A stretch of DNA of 64,000 bases, taken from Paenibacillus harenae. GTDB taxonomy: Bacteria > Bacillota > Bacilli > Paenibacillales > Paenibacillaceae. Every line of letters starts with the position of its first letter. The first letter of the stretch is position 1. The stretch spans positions 62,001-126,000 of the forward strand of contig NZ_JAUSST010000009.1 of the NCBI RefSeq assembly GCF_030812415.1, given 5' to 3'. The notes below the pieces were generated by a model. It was not told the origin of the DNA. It made no database searches and saw only the letters and a list, made by a program, of their open reading frames with translations. A program made the position numbers and the translations under genes. Positions 35,267-44,585 of this stretch are shown piece by piece.

Positions 35267-36193
35267 ATGTTCATCTACACCTACGCTTGCCATGAGGACG
35301 AGACAGAGCTATGCGAGCTTGAGCTAAGCCTGCTGCTGCGCAAGCCCTGTACGGGCGGCGCCATAGAGAGCGATGTGGAAATAACGGCTGACCGAAGCCC
35401 GTTCATAAGAAGGAAGATTCATGCCCGGTTATGTGCGGACAGCATGGAGGAGCTCGTGGCTCAACTGCCCGGTGTCGAGCTGGAACAAGGCCAGACGTTT
35501 AAAGTGTTATTCACGAGCGCGACCGGCGAACCGCCGATCGCCTTCGAGGAACGCAGACAGCATGAGCGAACGGCAGGCGCGGCGATCCGCGGGAAAGCCG
35601 ATATGCGTAAACCGGATCGGTTGTTCGGCCTTATTCGGTGGAATGGGCGATGGTTGTTCGGTCCATGCGAGGAGAATAGCGCGGCATGGCTGGAGCATCA
35701 GAAGAAGCCGCAAAACTATTCTACCGCCCTCCCTGTCCGGGCGGCGCGGGCGATCGTGAATATAGCCGCCCCGGGGCGGGCGGGGGCCGTGAAGCTTATT
35801 GATCCGTGCTGCGGCATCGGTACGGTGTTGATTGAAGCGATGTCGATGGGGATCGATATCGAGGGCGTCGATCTGAATCCGCTAGCCGTGCGCGGCGCTA
35901 GATTGAATCTTGCGCATTTCGGATATGCTGACAAGGTGAAGCTTGGCGATATGCGTGAGCTGACTGGTCATTACGATGCGGCAATCATCGATATGCCCTA
36001 TAATCTATGCTCCGTTCTCCCTGAGGAAGAGCAGCTTGATATGCTGCGCAACCTGAGGCGATTCGCCGCGCGGGCCGTAATCGTAACGACGGAGCCGGCA
36101 GAGCGTCAGGCAGAGATGGCGAATTGGCGGGTACAAGCGGTAGCCCGACTTCGCAAAGGATCTTTTACCAGATATATAACTGTAGTAGAATAA
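35267..36193 (+). CDS. TRM11-like RNA methyltransferase
   Basis: 308 residues. The C-terminal half is a UPF0020/TRM11-type Rossmann methyltransferase with motif I LIDPCCGIGTVLIEAM, acidic GVDLNPLAVRGA and catalytic motif IV IIDMPYN (a variant of DPPY, typical of N2-guanine RNA methylases). The N-terminal 140 residues contain a RKIHARLC segment compatible with a degenerate THUMP-like region. It probably modifies tRNA or rRNA. Close spacing to the LapA gene suggests cotranscription. Confidence 0.83.
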   Translation: MFIYTYACHEDETELCELELSLLLRKPCTGGAIESDVEITADRSPFIRRKIHARLCADSMEELVAQLPGVELEQGQTFKVLFTSATGEPPIAFEERRQHERTAGAAIRGKADMRKPDRLFGLIRWNGRWLFGPCEENSAAWLEHQKKPQNYSTALPVRAARAIVNIAAPGRAGAVKLIDPCCGIGTVLIEAMSMGIDIEGVDLNPLAVRGARLNLAHFGYADKVKLGDMRELTGHYDAAIIDMPYNLCSVLPEEEQLDMLRNLRRFAARAVIVTTEPAERQAEMANWRVQAVARLRKGSFTRYITVVE

Positions 36194-36224
36194 GAATGTG
36201 TGGAACATAAAGCGAGGTGAACCT

Positions 36225-36425
36225 ATGTCTACGAACGAACAAAACGGAGCTGCTGAAGAGCCGAAGAAGCTATCGCAAGCTGAACGCGTAAAGCAATTGC
36301 TGGCGCAGAAGAAACAAGCGCAAGGCGGGCTGCCAGGTCAGAAACATCATTCGACCGGCACGCAAGAGTTAAAGAGCCAGAACACGAAGAAGGTCAACAA
36401 TCAGCGCAAAAAAATGGGTGTGTAA
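36225..36425 (+). CDS. Small basic protein, unrecognised
   Basis: 66 residues from the ATG at 36225, with GCGAGGTGA five bases upstream; in-frame codons further upstream lack such a site. Highly charged and low-complexity (AEEPKKLSQAERVKQLLAQK, then a Gln/Lys/Asn-rich tail ending in QRKKMGV). No membrane segment or known motif. A terminator follows. Confidence 0.65.
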   Translation: MSTNEQNGAAEEPKKLSQAERVKQLLAQKKQAQGGLPGQKHHSTGTQELKSQNTKKVNNQRKKMGV

Positions 36426-36450
36426 CGCTGGCAGCATAGCAGTGCCAATG

Positions 36451-36493
36451 GAGCGAAGGGCCACGGAGCAAGACGGCCTTATCGCTCTTTTTG
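36451..36493 (+). terminator. Rho-independent terminator
   Basis: GAGCGAAGGGCC pairs with GGCCTTATCGCTC (one bulge), then TTTTTG. Confidence 0.75.
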
Positions 36494-36635
36494 TATTTCG
36501 GAGTTAACAATGTAACGGCATACAAAAAAACACGAAGTTGGAATAGAAGGAACTGACATCTGCATTGAAGCATGATTTCACGCAAGCTCCCGCATAATGT
36601 TAATACAACTTCTTCTGAATTCGGAGGGATCTGTT

Positions 36636-37334
36636 ATGACGGCGAACAACGATACATCATCGCTTAGCATATACTTGCTTGCCGGAGTGGCGACGACTAC
36701 GTGTTCTTTCAACGAATGTAGAAAAAAACTGGATAAGCTGTTTCGGGACGACGGCATCGAGCCTCAAATTCATGTGCTCTTCCCCTATGGAGATGCAAGC
36801 CGCAATGTCGTTAGGCAAGTGCTTGAGGTGAGGAGCGATCTATCGAACCGAATGACGGCGGGGCGAATCGGCGGGCAGCGAGCGTTTCATACCATCAAGC
36901 AGAACAAAAACAATAAGCGCATGCTGCTTATCGGCCACAGCGGCGGCGGCGCTGCCGCATATCAAGCGGCGAAGATGATGGAGGAATACGGCGAGGATAA
37001 CGACATTCGCATCGTACAGGTCGGGTCGCCGAAAACGCCGATCGATCCGAGGCTGCAAGAACGCGTAAGCTATTTCCATTCCGTTGACGGGATGGGCAAG
37101 CTTAACGATCCGATCAGCCGGATCGGAAGCTGGGGAGGCTGGTCGGCAGCGGGGCGAGCGATGCCGAAATGGAATCGGCTGAAGTATGCGCCCGGCTATG
37201 TGGAAGGCATTCCGACGGTTGGCGGGCATGCCGATTATTTTCGCCATACGAAACCTTATACGGACGAGCAATCGATCTGCAACCTGGACAAAACGATCGA
37301 CAGCGTGCGGGGATGGTTGAAAGGGTGGCTGTGA
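36636..37334 (+). CDS. Alpha/beta-hydrolase, lipase-like
   Basis: 232 residues from the ATG at 36636 (GGAGGG seven bases upstream). The nucleophile elbow is GHSGGG (in MLLIGHSGGGAAAYQAA), with a late His in VGGHADYFRH and an Asp in HSVDGMG as candidate triad members. No signal peptide. Resembles intracellular PGAP1/DUF676-like hydrolases in outline; the substrate is unknown. Confidence 0.75.
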   Translation: MTANNDTSSLSIYLLAGVATTTCSFNECRKKLDKLFRDDGIEPQIHVLFPYGDASRNVVRQVLEVRSDLSNRMTAGRIGGQRAFHTIKQNKNNKRMLLIGHSGGGAAAYQAAKMMEEYGEDNDIRIVQVGSPKTPIDPRLQERVSYFHSVDGMGKLNDPISRIGSWGGWSAAGRAMPKWNRLKYAPGYVEGIPTVGGHADYFRHTKPYTDEQSICNLDKTIDSVRGWLKGWL

Positions 37335-37383
37335 TGGTTTAAACTGATAATCATCAAGCAAAGTATGGAGGTGGCCCGCCGCT

Positions 37384-38028
37384 ATGGCGAATACGCATAC
37401 GTATACGAAACGCGAGGAAATCGCGAACGCGGTTACGCATGGTATCGGCGTACTGTTAAGCATTGCCGCGTTAGTGCTGCTTATCGTGTTCTCGTCATTG
37501 AAAGGGACAACCATGCACGTCGTCAGCTTCACGATATACGGTTCGGCCATGCTGCTGCTCTATTTGGCGTCTACGCTCGTCCACAGCTTTCCGGACGGGA
37601 AGGCGAAGCGAGTGTTCGAGGCGCTTGACCATTCGTTTATTTACGTATTCATCGCCGGGACGTATACGCCGATTTTATTCCATATCGTTCAAGGCGCGCT
37701 CGGCTGGGTGCTGTTCGGGATCGTTTGGGGCGCTGCGGTTGCCGGCGTTATATTCAAGTCTTTTTTCGCATCGAGATTTCTGTTCACTTCAACGCTCGTG
37801 TATATCGCGATGGGCTGGATCATCGTATTCGCATGGAAGCCGCTGACGACCCATCTGGCGCCTGACGGGGTCCAAATGCTGATTACGGGCGGCTTATTGT
37901 ACACGTTCGGAACGGTATTCTATATGTGGCGCAGTTTTCCTTATCATCACGCTGTCTGGCATTTGTTCGTGCTGGGCGGTTCGATCGTTCATTTCTTCGC
38001 AATATTGCTTTACGTATTGCCGGCATAA
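37384..38028 (+). CDS. Hemolysin III / PAQR-family membrane protein
   Basis: 214 residues with seven predicted transmembrane helices and the family's metal-binding motifs: EEIANAVTHGIG, ASTLVHSF and, near the C-terminus, HHAVWHLFVLGGSIVHF. The conserved Ser/Asp/His cluster (S, D in LDHSFIYVFIAGTYTP, HxxxH) places it in the YqfA/YplQ group. Bacterial members are thought to be membrane hydrolases or membrane-homeostasis proteins. GGAGGTGG lies upstream. Followed by a bidirectional terminator. Confidence 0.92.
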   Translation: MANTHTYTKREEIANAVTHGIGVLLSIAALVLLIVFSSLKGTTMHVVSFTIYGSAMLLLYLASTLVHSFPDGKAKRVFEALDHSFIYVFIAGTYTPILFHIVQGALGWVLFGIVWGAAVAGVIFKSFFASRFLFTSTLVYIAMGWIIVFAWKPLTTHLAPDGVQMLITGGLLYTFGTVFYMWRSFPYHHAVWHLFVLGGSIVHFFAILLYVLPA

Positions 38029-38036
38029 CTATAAAT

Positions 38037-38098
38037 AAACGCATTCACCGCGAGCATTTTGACTGCTCTGCTCGTCGGGGAATGCGTTTTTATTTTTT
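38037..38098. terminator. Bidirectional terminator between PAQR and lipase genes
   Basis: AAACGCATTC/GAATGCGTTT stem with an inner CGAGCA/TGCTCG hairpin, T-rich on the right and A-rich on the left. Confidence 0.8.
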
Positions 38099-38114
38099 GG
38101 AATACAGAAAAAGC

Positions 38115-38933
38115 CTAGAGCTCTACAGCCGGACACCAGCCCGGCGGCTCGCTGCAGACGGATAAGGCAAATGCCGGATCTTCCTTCACCAAGTCGGCAA
38201 AATAGCTGGACAGGATGTGGTTGCCCGATATCGAACCCATCCGAAACGAGCGTTTCACCTCGCCTTTGACATGAAGGTAGTAATAGGTCAGCTTCGTCTT
38301 GGGCGATTGATAAACATGCGGCGGCAGATGCGGTACAATATCAAACTCGTTCTGGAAGCGCCAGTGCGTGTCGATGATCGCATTGTAAGCGCGAACGAAC
38401 TTCGGATCGCCTACCCGCGGAGCTCCGAACGTATATACGATGGGCGATCGAATACCCGTGTTGCTCGCTATATCAATGGCTGCAAGCGTAGCGAGCGCGC
38501 CGCCGAGACTGTGTCCCGTTATAAACAGCGGCTTGTCGGCCGGCAGCGTCTGAATGAGCGCTAGCACTTCGTTGCGCGTTGACATATAAATGTCGGTGAA
38601 GCCTTTATGCGTTTGCCCGGCGTTTTTGACAGGACGGTATACCGTTTGCTGGGCGATGAAATCGGCAACCCAGTCCTCGGCCGACCCGCTGCCGCGGAAT
38701 GCGAGGACGGATGCTTGCTCGCTTGTCAGCACAAAGCCGAAACGTTCTACATTGCTGTCATAGGCGCTGGCTTTAAATTCGCCAACGAAGCCGTACCCGC
38801 GAGGAGCTAGAAATAAGCCGTCCGCATGATTCGTGAATTGTATATAGGTTTGTCCGCAAACCGCAGCCAGAAACATGGCGGTACGCAAATCAAGATCCTG
38901 TGCTCTTGTCGACTTACGCATCGTTATTCCCAT
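38115..38933 (-). CDS. Class 3 lipase family protein
   Basis: 272 residues from the ATG at 38933 (GGAGG seven bases upstream); in-frame ATGs at 38939 and 38951 are too close to or upstream of that site. Lipase_3 features: VLAFRGSGSAEDWVADF, the nucleophile elbow FITGHSLGGALATL, YTFGAPRVGD and DIVPHLPP with the Asp. His is probably in SGNHILSSYF. No clear signal peptide. Converges on the PAQR gene. Confidence 0.9.
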   Translation of the reverse strand: MGITMRKSTRAQDLDLRTAMFLAAVCGQTYIQFTNHADGLFLAPRGYGFVGEFKASAYDSNVERFGFVLTSEQASVLAFRGSGSAEDWVADFIAQQTVYRPVKNAGQTHKGFTDIYMSTRNEVLALIQTLPADKPLFITGHSLGGALATLAAIDIASNTGIRSPIVYTFGAPRVGDPKFVRAYNAIIDTHWRFQNEFDIVPHLPPHVYQSPKTKLTYYYLHVKGEVKRSFRMGSISGNHILSSYFADLVKEDPAFALSVCSEPPGWCPAVEL

Positions 38934-39042
38934 CGGCATTCCTCCGTTCATTCATTCCGGTCTATCGTTGTTGTATAGTATGATGCGGAGAGGCAATGGG
39001 TACCTGCGGATTTTATTGAAACGATTCTTCTCATTTCGTTGG

Positions 39043-39071
39043 TTGTGCATTTTGTAAGCGGTACGTATAAT
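39043..39071 (+). promoter_or_regulatory. Sigma-A-type promoter of the Gfo/Idh/MocA gene
   Basis: TTGTGC (39043-39048), a 17-base spacer and TATAAT (39066-39071), 38 bases before the start codon. Confidence 0.65.
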
Positions 39072-39109
39072 TTAATTAACCCAATCGTTAGACGAGAGGA
39101 GCCGTATAA

Positions 39110-40078
39110 ATGACGATGCAAATTGGAATCGTTGGCACAGGCTGGTTTGGCCGCATGCATGCCGAGAAGCTGGCCAAGCTAGAAGGCGTTAAGGTATCCG
39201 CATTCACGGCCACTACGCAGGAGAAGGCCGATCAGGAGGCAGCCAAATACGAGGGCGCTAGAGGTTATAGCTCCTTACATACGATGCTGGACGACCGGAA
39301 GCTGGATGCGGTATACATCTGCGTGCCTCCATTCGCGCACGGCGAGATCGAGCAAGCGCTGGTTGCGCGAGGCATTCCGTTCTTGGTAGAGAAGCCGCTT
39401 GCGGCCGATGAGGAGACGCCTGCCCGATTGCTTAAGGAAATAGAGGGCAAGAAGCTAATTACTTCAGTCGGTTATCACTTCCGCTACATGGACGGAACGA
39501 GCCGCGCTCAGGAGCTGCTCCGCGAGCGGACAGTCGGTATGGCGCTCGGCTATTGGATGGGATCGATGCCGGGCGTAAGCTGGTGGCGCAAGATGGAAGG
39601 CTCGGGCGGTCAATTCGTTGAGCAAACGACGCATATCGTAGACTTGCTTCGTTATACGGTTGGCGAAGTAAGCGAGGTGTATGCTGCTTATGGCTCGCGC
39701 GTTATGGCTGACGTCGAGCAGGGTGTGACCGTACCGGATGTAGGGACGGTAACGCTTAAGCTGGAGAATGGCGCGGTAGCGACGATCAGCAACACTTGCG
39801 CGATTCCGGCGGGAGACCGCGCAGGTCTTCATATTTATACGAATAAAGGCGTACTGGAGCTTAGCCATGCCGGGCTGCTCGATGTGGAGGCCGGCCGCAG
39901 AACGGAATACGCGAACCGATCGAATCCGTACGAGCTCGAGAATGATGCTTTCCTTCATGCGGTAAGGACGGGCGATTCTTCGCGAATTCGTTCCACCTAT
40001 GCCGATGCATGGCTTACGCATCGAGTTACGATAGCGGCGAATCAGTCGGCGCTGTCGGGACTGCCTGTGAAGCTGTAG
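39110..40078 (+). CDS. Gfo/Idh/MocA family oxidoreductase
   Basis: 322 residues. NAD(P)-binding start GIVGTGWFGRMHAEKL, the family EKP motif in FLVEKPLAADEE (Lys present), and a C-terminal domain with VGYHFRYMDG and the HxxDLLRY segment (TTHIVDLLRYTVGEV). Probably a sugar or inositol dehydrogenase. Start behind GAGAGGAGC with eight-base spacing. Only moderately similar to the other Gfo/Idh/MocA protein at 24.3 kb. Confidence 0.9.
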   Translation: MTMQIGIVGTGWFGRMHAEKLAKLEGVKVSAFTATTQEKADQEAAKYEGARGYSSLHTMLDDRKLDAVYICVPPFAHGEIEQALVARGIPFLVEKPLAADEETPARLLKEIEGKKLITSVGYHFRYMDGTSRAQELLRERTVGMALGYWMGSMPGVSWWRKMEGSGGQFVEQTTHIVDLLRYTVGEVSEVYAAYGSRVMADVEQGVTVPDVGTVTLKLENGAVATISNTCAIPAGDRAGLHIYTNKGVLELSHAGLLDVEAGRRTEYANRSNPYELENDAFLHAVRTGDSSRIRSTYADAWLTHRVTIAANQSALSGLPVKL

Positions 40079-40094
40079 TTGTAAGCAAACGATA

Positions 40095-40149
40095 GAAAGG
40101 AAGAAGAGTCCGGTCGACTGCGATGCAGCGCCGGACTCTTCTTCCTTTC
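40095..40149. terminator. Long bidirectional terminator
   Basis: Perfect 19-base inverted repeat starting GAAAGGAAGAAGAG and ending CTTCTTCCTTTC around a 17-base loop; it separates the oxidoreductase from the convergent CorA-like gene. Confidence 0.85.
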
Positions 40150-40157
40150 TCTTATGC

Positions 40158-41360
40158 TTATGTCCGTTTCTTGCGTGATCGGCTTAGCGGAGGAGAAGCC
40201 AGCTCGGAAGACAGCATTGCCGAAGCATGCTGCGCGGCCGATGCTCTGCCGGACTTCGACCGTTCTCGCTGAGACCGGCTAAGACGGCTCGGCGGTTCTT
40301 GCCCTGATATCATTCGGGGCTTGCGTCCATGCAACAGATCGCCGGTCCAGCCTTTCTTCCATAACCAGATATAGATGGCAGTCGTTATAGCGATAATAAT
40401 CGTCATCATAGCCGTGAAGCCCCAAGCATAATCCTTCCAAGGCAGCTTGTTAAAGTTGGTTCCCCAGAGAGAACCGGCAATGGTTGCGGGTAAGAACAAG
40501 ACGGTGAAGATCGTCAGCGTTTTCATAATATCGTTGCCGCGGAAGCTCGCGATCGCATCGTCCATGGAGATAAGCGTATCGATCTCAAGCGCATAATGCT
40601 TGAGCAGCAGTTCGATTCGATCAAGCTTATGCGTAATCCGCTTGAAGCTCTCGGTTTCCATGAGATCGTTCATGAACGCTTCCTTGGCAGCCCCATGCAG
40701 CTCGCGAACGGGAATGAACAGATGGCTCCAATGAAGCAGTTCGTATCTCCGTTCGAAAATAACATCGATCAAGCCCGTACGATTCTCGCTCCGCATCGTC
40801 GCTTCAAGCTCGCCGAGCCTTGTCTCGAATCCGTCGAGCCCCTCGTGAAACGGCTCCAGGATAACGTTCAGCATGGCGAATAACGCTTCCGGCGCCGTAT
40901 TGCATTCGCCGAGCTTCTTCGTCTGCGAGATCGTCTGCAATCGCAATGGCAAACGCATATCGTCATGAATCGTAATCAATCGCTTGCCGGCTAACCAGAA
41001 GTGAAAAGGCTGTATATCGTCGTGGTGCTCCGTGATTTGGAACATCAGCGTGCCATAAACTAACGGACCTTGCTCGCCGGTGTCTTCCACGATAATCTGG
41101 TTCGTTCGCCGGCCTTCGCAGGTGTCCATCCAATCGGCGCATTCCGGGAACAGCTTCTTTAATTGTTCTATATGTTGCTCGGCTTCCGATTGCTCTGATG
41201 CATGTTCGGCAAGCTCTGCTATGCTCTTATCCGTTAGGGCTGAAACAATTTGCTTGGCGGAATCCTTCCGGCTCGGCAGGTGCTGTCGTGGACGATGCCC
41301 CGCGTGCTGAAGGACATGCCACTCCCAGCCCGAGGGGTAGCGAAGCATCCGATGTATCAT
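40158..41360 (-). CDS. CorA-like divalent-cation transporter with variant GTN motif
   Basis: 400 residues from the ATG at 41360, which has AGGAGG seven bases upstream; the 24-residue upstream extension is not needed. A large cytosolic N-terminal alpha/beta and coiled region is followed by two C-terminal transmembrane helices. The CorA signature Gly-Met-Asn after TM1 is replaced by Gly-Thr-Asn (SLWGTNFNKLPW, Thr301). After TM2 there is an unusual 60-residue Arg/Ser-rich tail. Family members carry Mg2+ or, with altered motifs, Zn2+ or Ni2+; ion specificity is therefore uncertain. Confidence 0.85.
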   Translation of the reverse strand: MIHRMLRYPSGWEWHVLQHAGHRPRQHLPSRKDSAKQIVSALTDKSIAELAEHASEQSEAEQHIEQLKKLFPECADWMDTCEGRRTNQIIVEDTGEQGPLVYGTLMFQITEHHDDIQPFHFWLAGKRLITIHDDMRLPLRLQTISQTKKLGECNTAPEALFAMLNVILEPFHEGLDGFETRLGELEATMRSENRTGLIDVIFERRYELLHWSHLFIPVRELHGAAKEAFMNDLMETESFKRITHKLDRIELLLKHYALEIDTLISMDDAIASFRGNDIMKTLTIFTVLFLPATIAGSLWGTNFNKLPWKDYAWGFTAMMTIIIAITTAIYIWLWKKGWTGDLLHGRKPRMISGQEPPSRLSRSQRERSKSGRASAAQHASAMLSSELASPPLSRSRKKRT

Positions 41361-41535
41361 CGATTGGCCTCCTGCTTGTCCGTTTTTTCCCATTCTACTT
41401 CCTTCATCATAACCCGAACCGCAAGTATGCACAACCTGTGGAGGACAATACGCGGGCGATAGGCAAAATAAGCATCAATATGCCAAAATACGACTCAATC
41501 TCGCGACGGAGGGGCATAACAAAGATAGCTGAAGG

Positions 41536-41560
41536 GCAATGATTCGCAGCGAATCGTTGC
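41536..41560. promoter_or_regulatory. Inverted repeat upstream of the stress-protein gene
   Basis: GCAATGATTCG (41536-41546)/CGAATCGTTGC (41550-41560), one G-T pair, three-base loop, 34 bases before the start. It may be an operator or a leader hairpin; not T-rich enough for a clear terminator. Confidence 0.35.
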
Positions 41561-41593
41561 TTCTATCTACGTTCTAGGAGGTTAACGATCGAA

Positions 41594-42160
41594 ATGGCAA
41601 GAAAAATCGGTGTGTTCGAAAGCCAACAGCAAGTGATTGATGCCATTGAGCAATTGGAGCAGGCGGGGGTTACGACGGGGGAACTGAAGGTACTTGCGAA
41701 AGATGCCGAGCACTCCAGACGAATCGAGGCGGAGAGCGACGTACATGCGGATGAGATGCGCGAGATGGCGCAGACAGATGACCATCAGTACGGGCATGGA
41801 TATGGCAGTCTAGCCATGGGGGAGGCGGCAGGGTTCGGCGGACCGGGCACGGTTGCCGCCTTAGGCGCCGGCACCTCGGGATCGGGGACGGCTCTGGGCG
41901 GATTTCCGGCTGCGATCGCAGCGCTGACGTTATTCGACGCGAAAGAGTATTCAAGCTCCCTGCATGCGCTTGGGCTTGACGACGAAGAGACGGAAATATG
42001 CTCGGAAGCGCTCAGCGAGGGCTCGCTCGTTCTGATCGTCGAAACGGACGAGAGCAAATCGTTGATGGATAAGGACGGCGGGCCGGACCTGTCGCGGCTT
42101 GGAGCTGCGGAAGCCGTGTTCCGCGGCTGCGGGGCGTCGTTGATCGTCGCAGGCGCCTAA
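41594..42160 (+). CDS. General stress protein, YflT-like
   Basis: 188 residues. The N-terminal domain RKIGVFESQQQVIDAIEQLE...GELKVLAKD is the YflT/heat-induced stress-protein fold; a Gly-rich hydrophobic middle (GFGGPGTVAALGAGTSGSG) is followed by a second alpha/beta half (LHALGLDDEETEICSEAL, SLVLIVETDES). The family is sigma-B or stress induced in Bacillus; no sigma-B promoter was recognised here. Start behind AGGAGGTTAACG. Confidence 0.82.
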   Translation: MARKIGVFESQQQVIDAIEQLEQAGVTTGELKVLAKDAEHSRRIEAESDVHADEMREMAQTDDHQYGHGYGSLAMGEAAGFGGPGTVAALGAGTSGSGTALGGFPAAIAALTLFDAKEYSSSLHALGLDDEETEICSEALSEGSLVLIVETDESKSLMDKDGGPDLSRLGAAEAVFRGCGASLIVAGA

Positions 42161-42172
42161 GGATACGCCGAC

Positions 42173-42228
42173 AAAAAAACCGCTTGATTGGCTGCGTTAT
42201 AACGCAGCTAATCAGGCGGTTTTTTTTG
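42173..42228. terminator. Bidirectional terminator
   Basis: AAAACCGC-(TTGATT)-GGCTGCGTT/AACGCAGC-TAATCAGGCGGTTTT stem with A tract on the left and T tract on the right. Confidence 0.85.
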
Positions 42229-42240
42229 AAAATAAAAGGA

Positions 42241-43473
42241 TCATTGAACTTGGCTAAGCGACTGACGGTCAAGAGCGACGATCGGGGCGAGGCCGTTAGG
42301 CACCCCTTTAATTAAATCTCGCAGCAGATCGGCTGCAATCATACTGTAAACAGAGCCGTTGCCGCCGTAACCTAAGCAGTAAAACACATTGGGCCAAGCC
42401 GGATCTTCGCCGATAAAAGGCAGGTTGTCGCAGGACTCGCCGAAGGTTGCGTTCCATTCATACTCGACTGGCGCTTCAAACATTGGAAACAGCGATCGCA
42501 GCCGCTCGTAAAGTTTCTGGCTATGCTTGCGTTGCGCCTGCGCGCCGTGCAACGGCTGCTCGATATCCTCGTCCATTCCGCCGACGAAGGCCCGATTATA
42601 GTTATCCGTGCGCATATACAAATAAGGACGGGCCGTCTCCCAAATGAAGAAATGCTCATGCCAATCCGTCAGGTTAGGCTCTGCACCGGTAACGATAACG
42701 AACGATCGCTTCAAGTTCGCTTTGATTAATTTGCCGCGCAGCTCTTCCGGCTCGTAGCCGATCGCGTAGACGACATGCTTCGCTTCTACTTCGAAGCCGT
42801 CTGCGGTTAGGAGCACATGATAGCCGTTATCATGCATGCGGTGCTCGACGATATCGGTCTGCTCGTAGGCCATCAAGCCTGCATCCACCGCATGCTTCGC
42901 CAATGTGCTAACGAATTTGTAAGGATTAATGGCCGCATCTCCATGGGTTACGATCGCTCCCGGCTTGCGGAACGGAAAGTGCGTTGCAATCTTGTCCGCA
43001 TCCCAGAATTCCACATCGAAGCCATGCCTACGAAGCGTTTCGTATTCCTTCTTGAGCTTGGGCAAGTCCTGCTCGCTGGAAGCATAATACAGGCTGCTTT
43101 TGCGCTTGAAGTCTACACCCCGATCAAGAAGGTTCGCGGTTGATTCGATCCTGTCGACAGCATGTTTGCAAGCTCTATAGAAGGAAACTGCGTCCGATTG
43201 GCCAATCTGATCGATAAGATCGCATAACATAATGTCATTGCAGAACTGCAGCATTCCCGTATTGGCGGAAGTGCTGCCGCCGGCAATCTGTCCGCGCTCC
43301 AGCATGGCAACCGATAGGCCGCTCTGCAGGAATACATGGCTGCAGATCGTTCCCGACATTCCGCCCCCGATGACGGCGACATCGGTTTTTATATTTTGCT
43401 TAAGAGCCGGTTGTTCTAAAGTCGATCCCACCGTTCCCGGCCAGTATAAACGTCCTGTATGAAGCTCCTTCAC
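42241..43473 (-). CDS. FAD-dependent oxidoreductase, D-amino-acid-oxidase type
   Basis: 410 residues. FAD-binding Rossmann motif DVAVIGGGMSGTICSH near residue 31, the second contact AMLERGQIAGGSTSANTGML, and the C-terminal flavin-binding stretch FGESCDNLPFIGED...GYGGNGSVYSM. Typical DAO-fold (glycine oxidase or GlpD-like) monomeric enzyme. GTG start at 43473 behind GGGAGTG. The specific amine or amino-acid substrate is not predictable. Single gene. Confidence 0.87.
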   Translation of the reverse strand: MKELHTGRLYWPGTVGSTLEQPALKQNIKTDVAVIGGGMSGTICSHVFLQSGLSVAMLERGQIAGGSTSANTGMLQFCNDIMLCDLIDQIGQSDAVSFYRACKHAVDRIESTANLLDRGVDFKRKSSLYYASSEQDLPKLKKEYETLRRHGFDVEFWDADKIATHFPFRKPGAIVTHGDAAINPYKFVSTLAKHAVDAGLMAYEQTDIVEHRMHDNGYHVLLTADGFEVEAKHVVYAIGYEPEELRGKLIKANLKRSFVIVTGAEPNLTDWHEHFFIWETARPYLYMRTDNYNRAFVGGMDEDIEQPLHGAQAQRKHSQKLYERLRSLFPMFEAPVEYEWNATFGESCDNLPFIGEDPAWPNVFYCLGYGGNGSVYSMIAADLLRDLIKGVPNGLAPIVALDRQSLSQVQ

Positions 43474-43574
43474 ATGTCATCACTCCCGCTCGTAGTATGC
43501 CCGAATTTAGGTGAATATGAACGTGATAGGCAAGCGACGGGCGATGCCGGATGGGGATGAAAACAACGGTTTGC

Positions 43575-44450
43575 TTAGGATTCCCGCATCGTTCTCATGG
43601 AGTCGCGGTAGGAGGTTGGCGATTGCCCGTATAGCTTGCGAAATTGCTTGGAAAAATACAAAGCATCCTGGAGTCCGACGGAAGCCGAGATTTGCTCAAC
43701 CGTAAGCTCAGGCCGCTCGCGGAGCATATGTCGCGCTTTGTCGATGCGCAGCTTGAGCAGAAAGGTGACCGGCGATACGCCTGTCCGCTGCTTGAAAAAG
43801 CGGGAAAGGTAGGCTCGGTTATACCCTAGCGACTCCGCCATCTGCTCGATCGAAACGGGATGCGTGTATTGCGACGATAAGTAATGGATCATTTGCTGCA
43901 GCAGTCGGTCTCCTTCGCCCTGGGCGGTGCGAACCGAGCTGTCCGATTCGTCGGCATGCATCGCTTTCACGTATTCGGCCAGCAGCAAATGCAAATAGCC
44001 TGTTGCGGACAGATGAGCATCGGGTCCGCCAACCTTGAACGTCTGGTAGATGCGCCGGAATAGAAGTGCCGCCCGCTTCCACTTCTCCGTTCCGATAACT
44101 TGACGGTCCATGCGAAAGCCTGCCGCAGCAACGAGCTCAGGCGCAAGCTCCCCGCTAAAGGCGACCCAGCGATAGCGCCACGGCATGGCGTTGTCCGATT
44201 CGTAGCTGATCAGCTGCTTCGGCTCGATCAGGAAAGTATCGCCCGCTCGAAGCGAATGTTTCTTGCCTTCGCACTGGAAAACGCCTTCGCCATCCAGCAC
44301 GATATGCATGAGATAGAAATCATACACTTTTGGGCCAAGCCGATGCGACGGCTTCGTTTGGCTCTCCCCCGCGAATAAGACATTCAGCCGAGCGTACTCC
44401 CCTTGCGCATGCACCGGGTTGGACGCAACCATATACATTTCTTGCTGCAT
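43575..44450 (-). CDS. AraC-family transcriptional regulator, divergent from galKET
   Basis: 291 residues: an N-terminal cupin-like AraC sugar-binding domain (FYLMHIVLDGEGVFQCEGKK, then GDTFLIEPKQLISYESDN) and a C-terminal AraC double helix-turn-helix (SIEQMAESLGYNRAYLSRFF, TVEQISASVGLQDALYFSKQF, GQSPTSYRDS). Located divergently, 251 bases from galK, it is the obvious candidate activator of the galactose operon, responding to galactose or a galactoside. Confidence 0.9.
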   Translation of the reverse strand: MQQEMYMVASNPVHAQGEYARLNVLFAGESQTKPSHRLGPKVYDFYLMHIVLDGEGVFQCEGKKHSLRAGDTFLIEPKQLISYESDNAMPWRYRWVAFSGELAPELVAAAGFRMDRQVIGTEKWKRAALLFRRIYQTFKVGGPDAHLSATGYLHLLLAEYVKAMHADESDSSVRTAQGEGDRLLQQMIHYLSSQYTHPVSIEQMAESLGYNRAYLSRFFKQRTGVSPVTFLLKLRIDKARHMLRERPELTVEQISASVGLQDALYFSKQFRKLYGQSPTSYRDSMRTMRES

Positions 44451-44585
44451 CTGACTTTACACCTGCTTTACCCGTTTGTATGAAATCCGCAACCTACAAC
44501 GTATTAAGACTATGATAGCATGTCCGAATAGCGTTGCGAAAGTCACATAAATCCATATAATGAGCACTTCGCGCCATTTTGTTTT

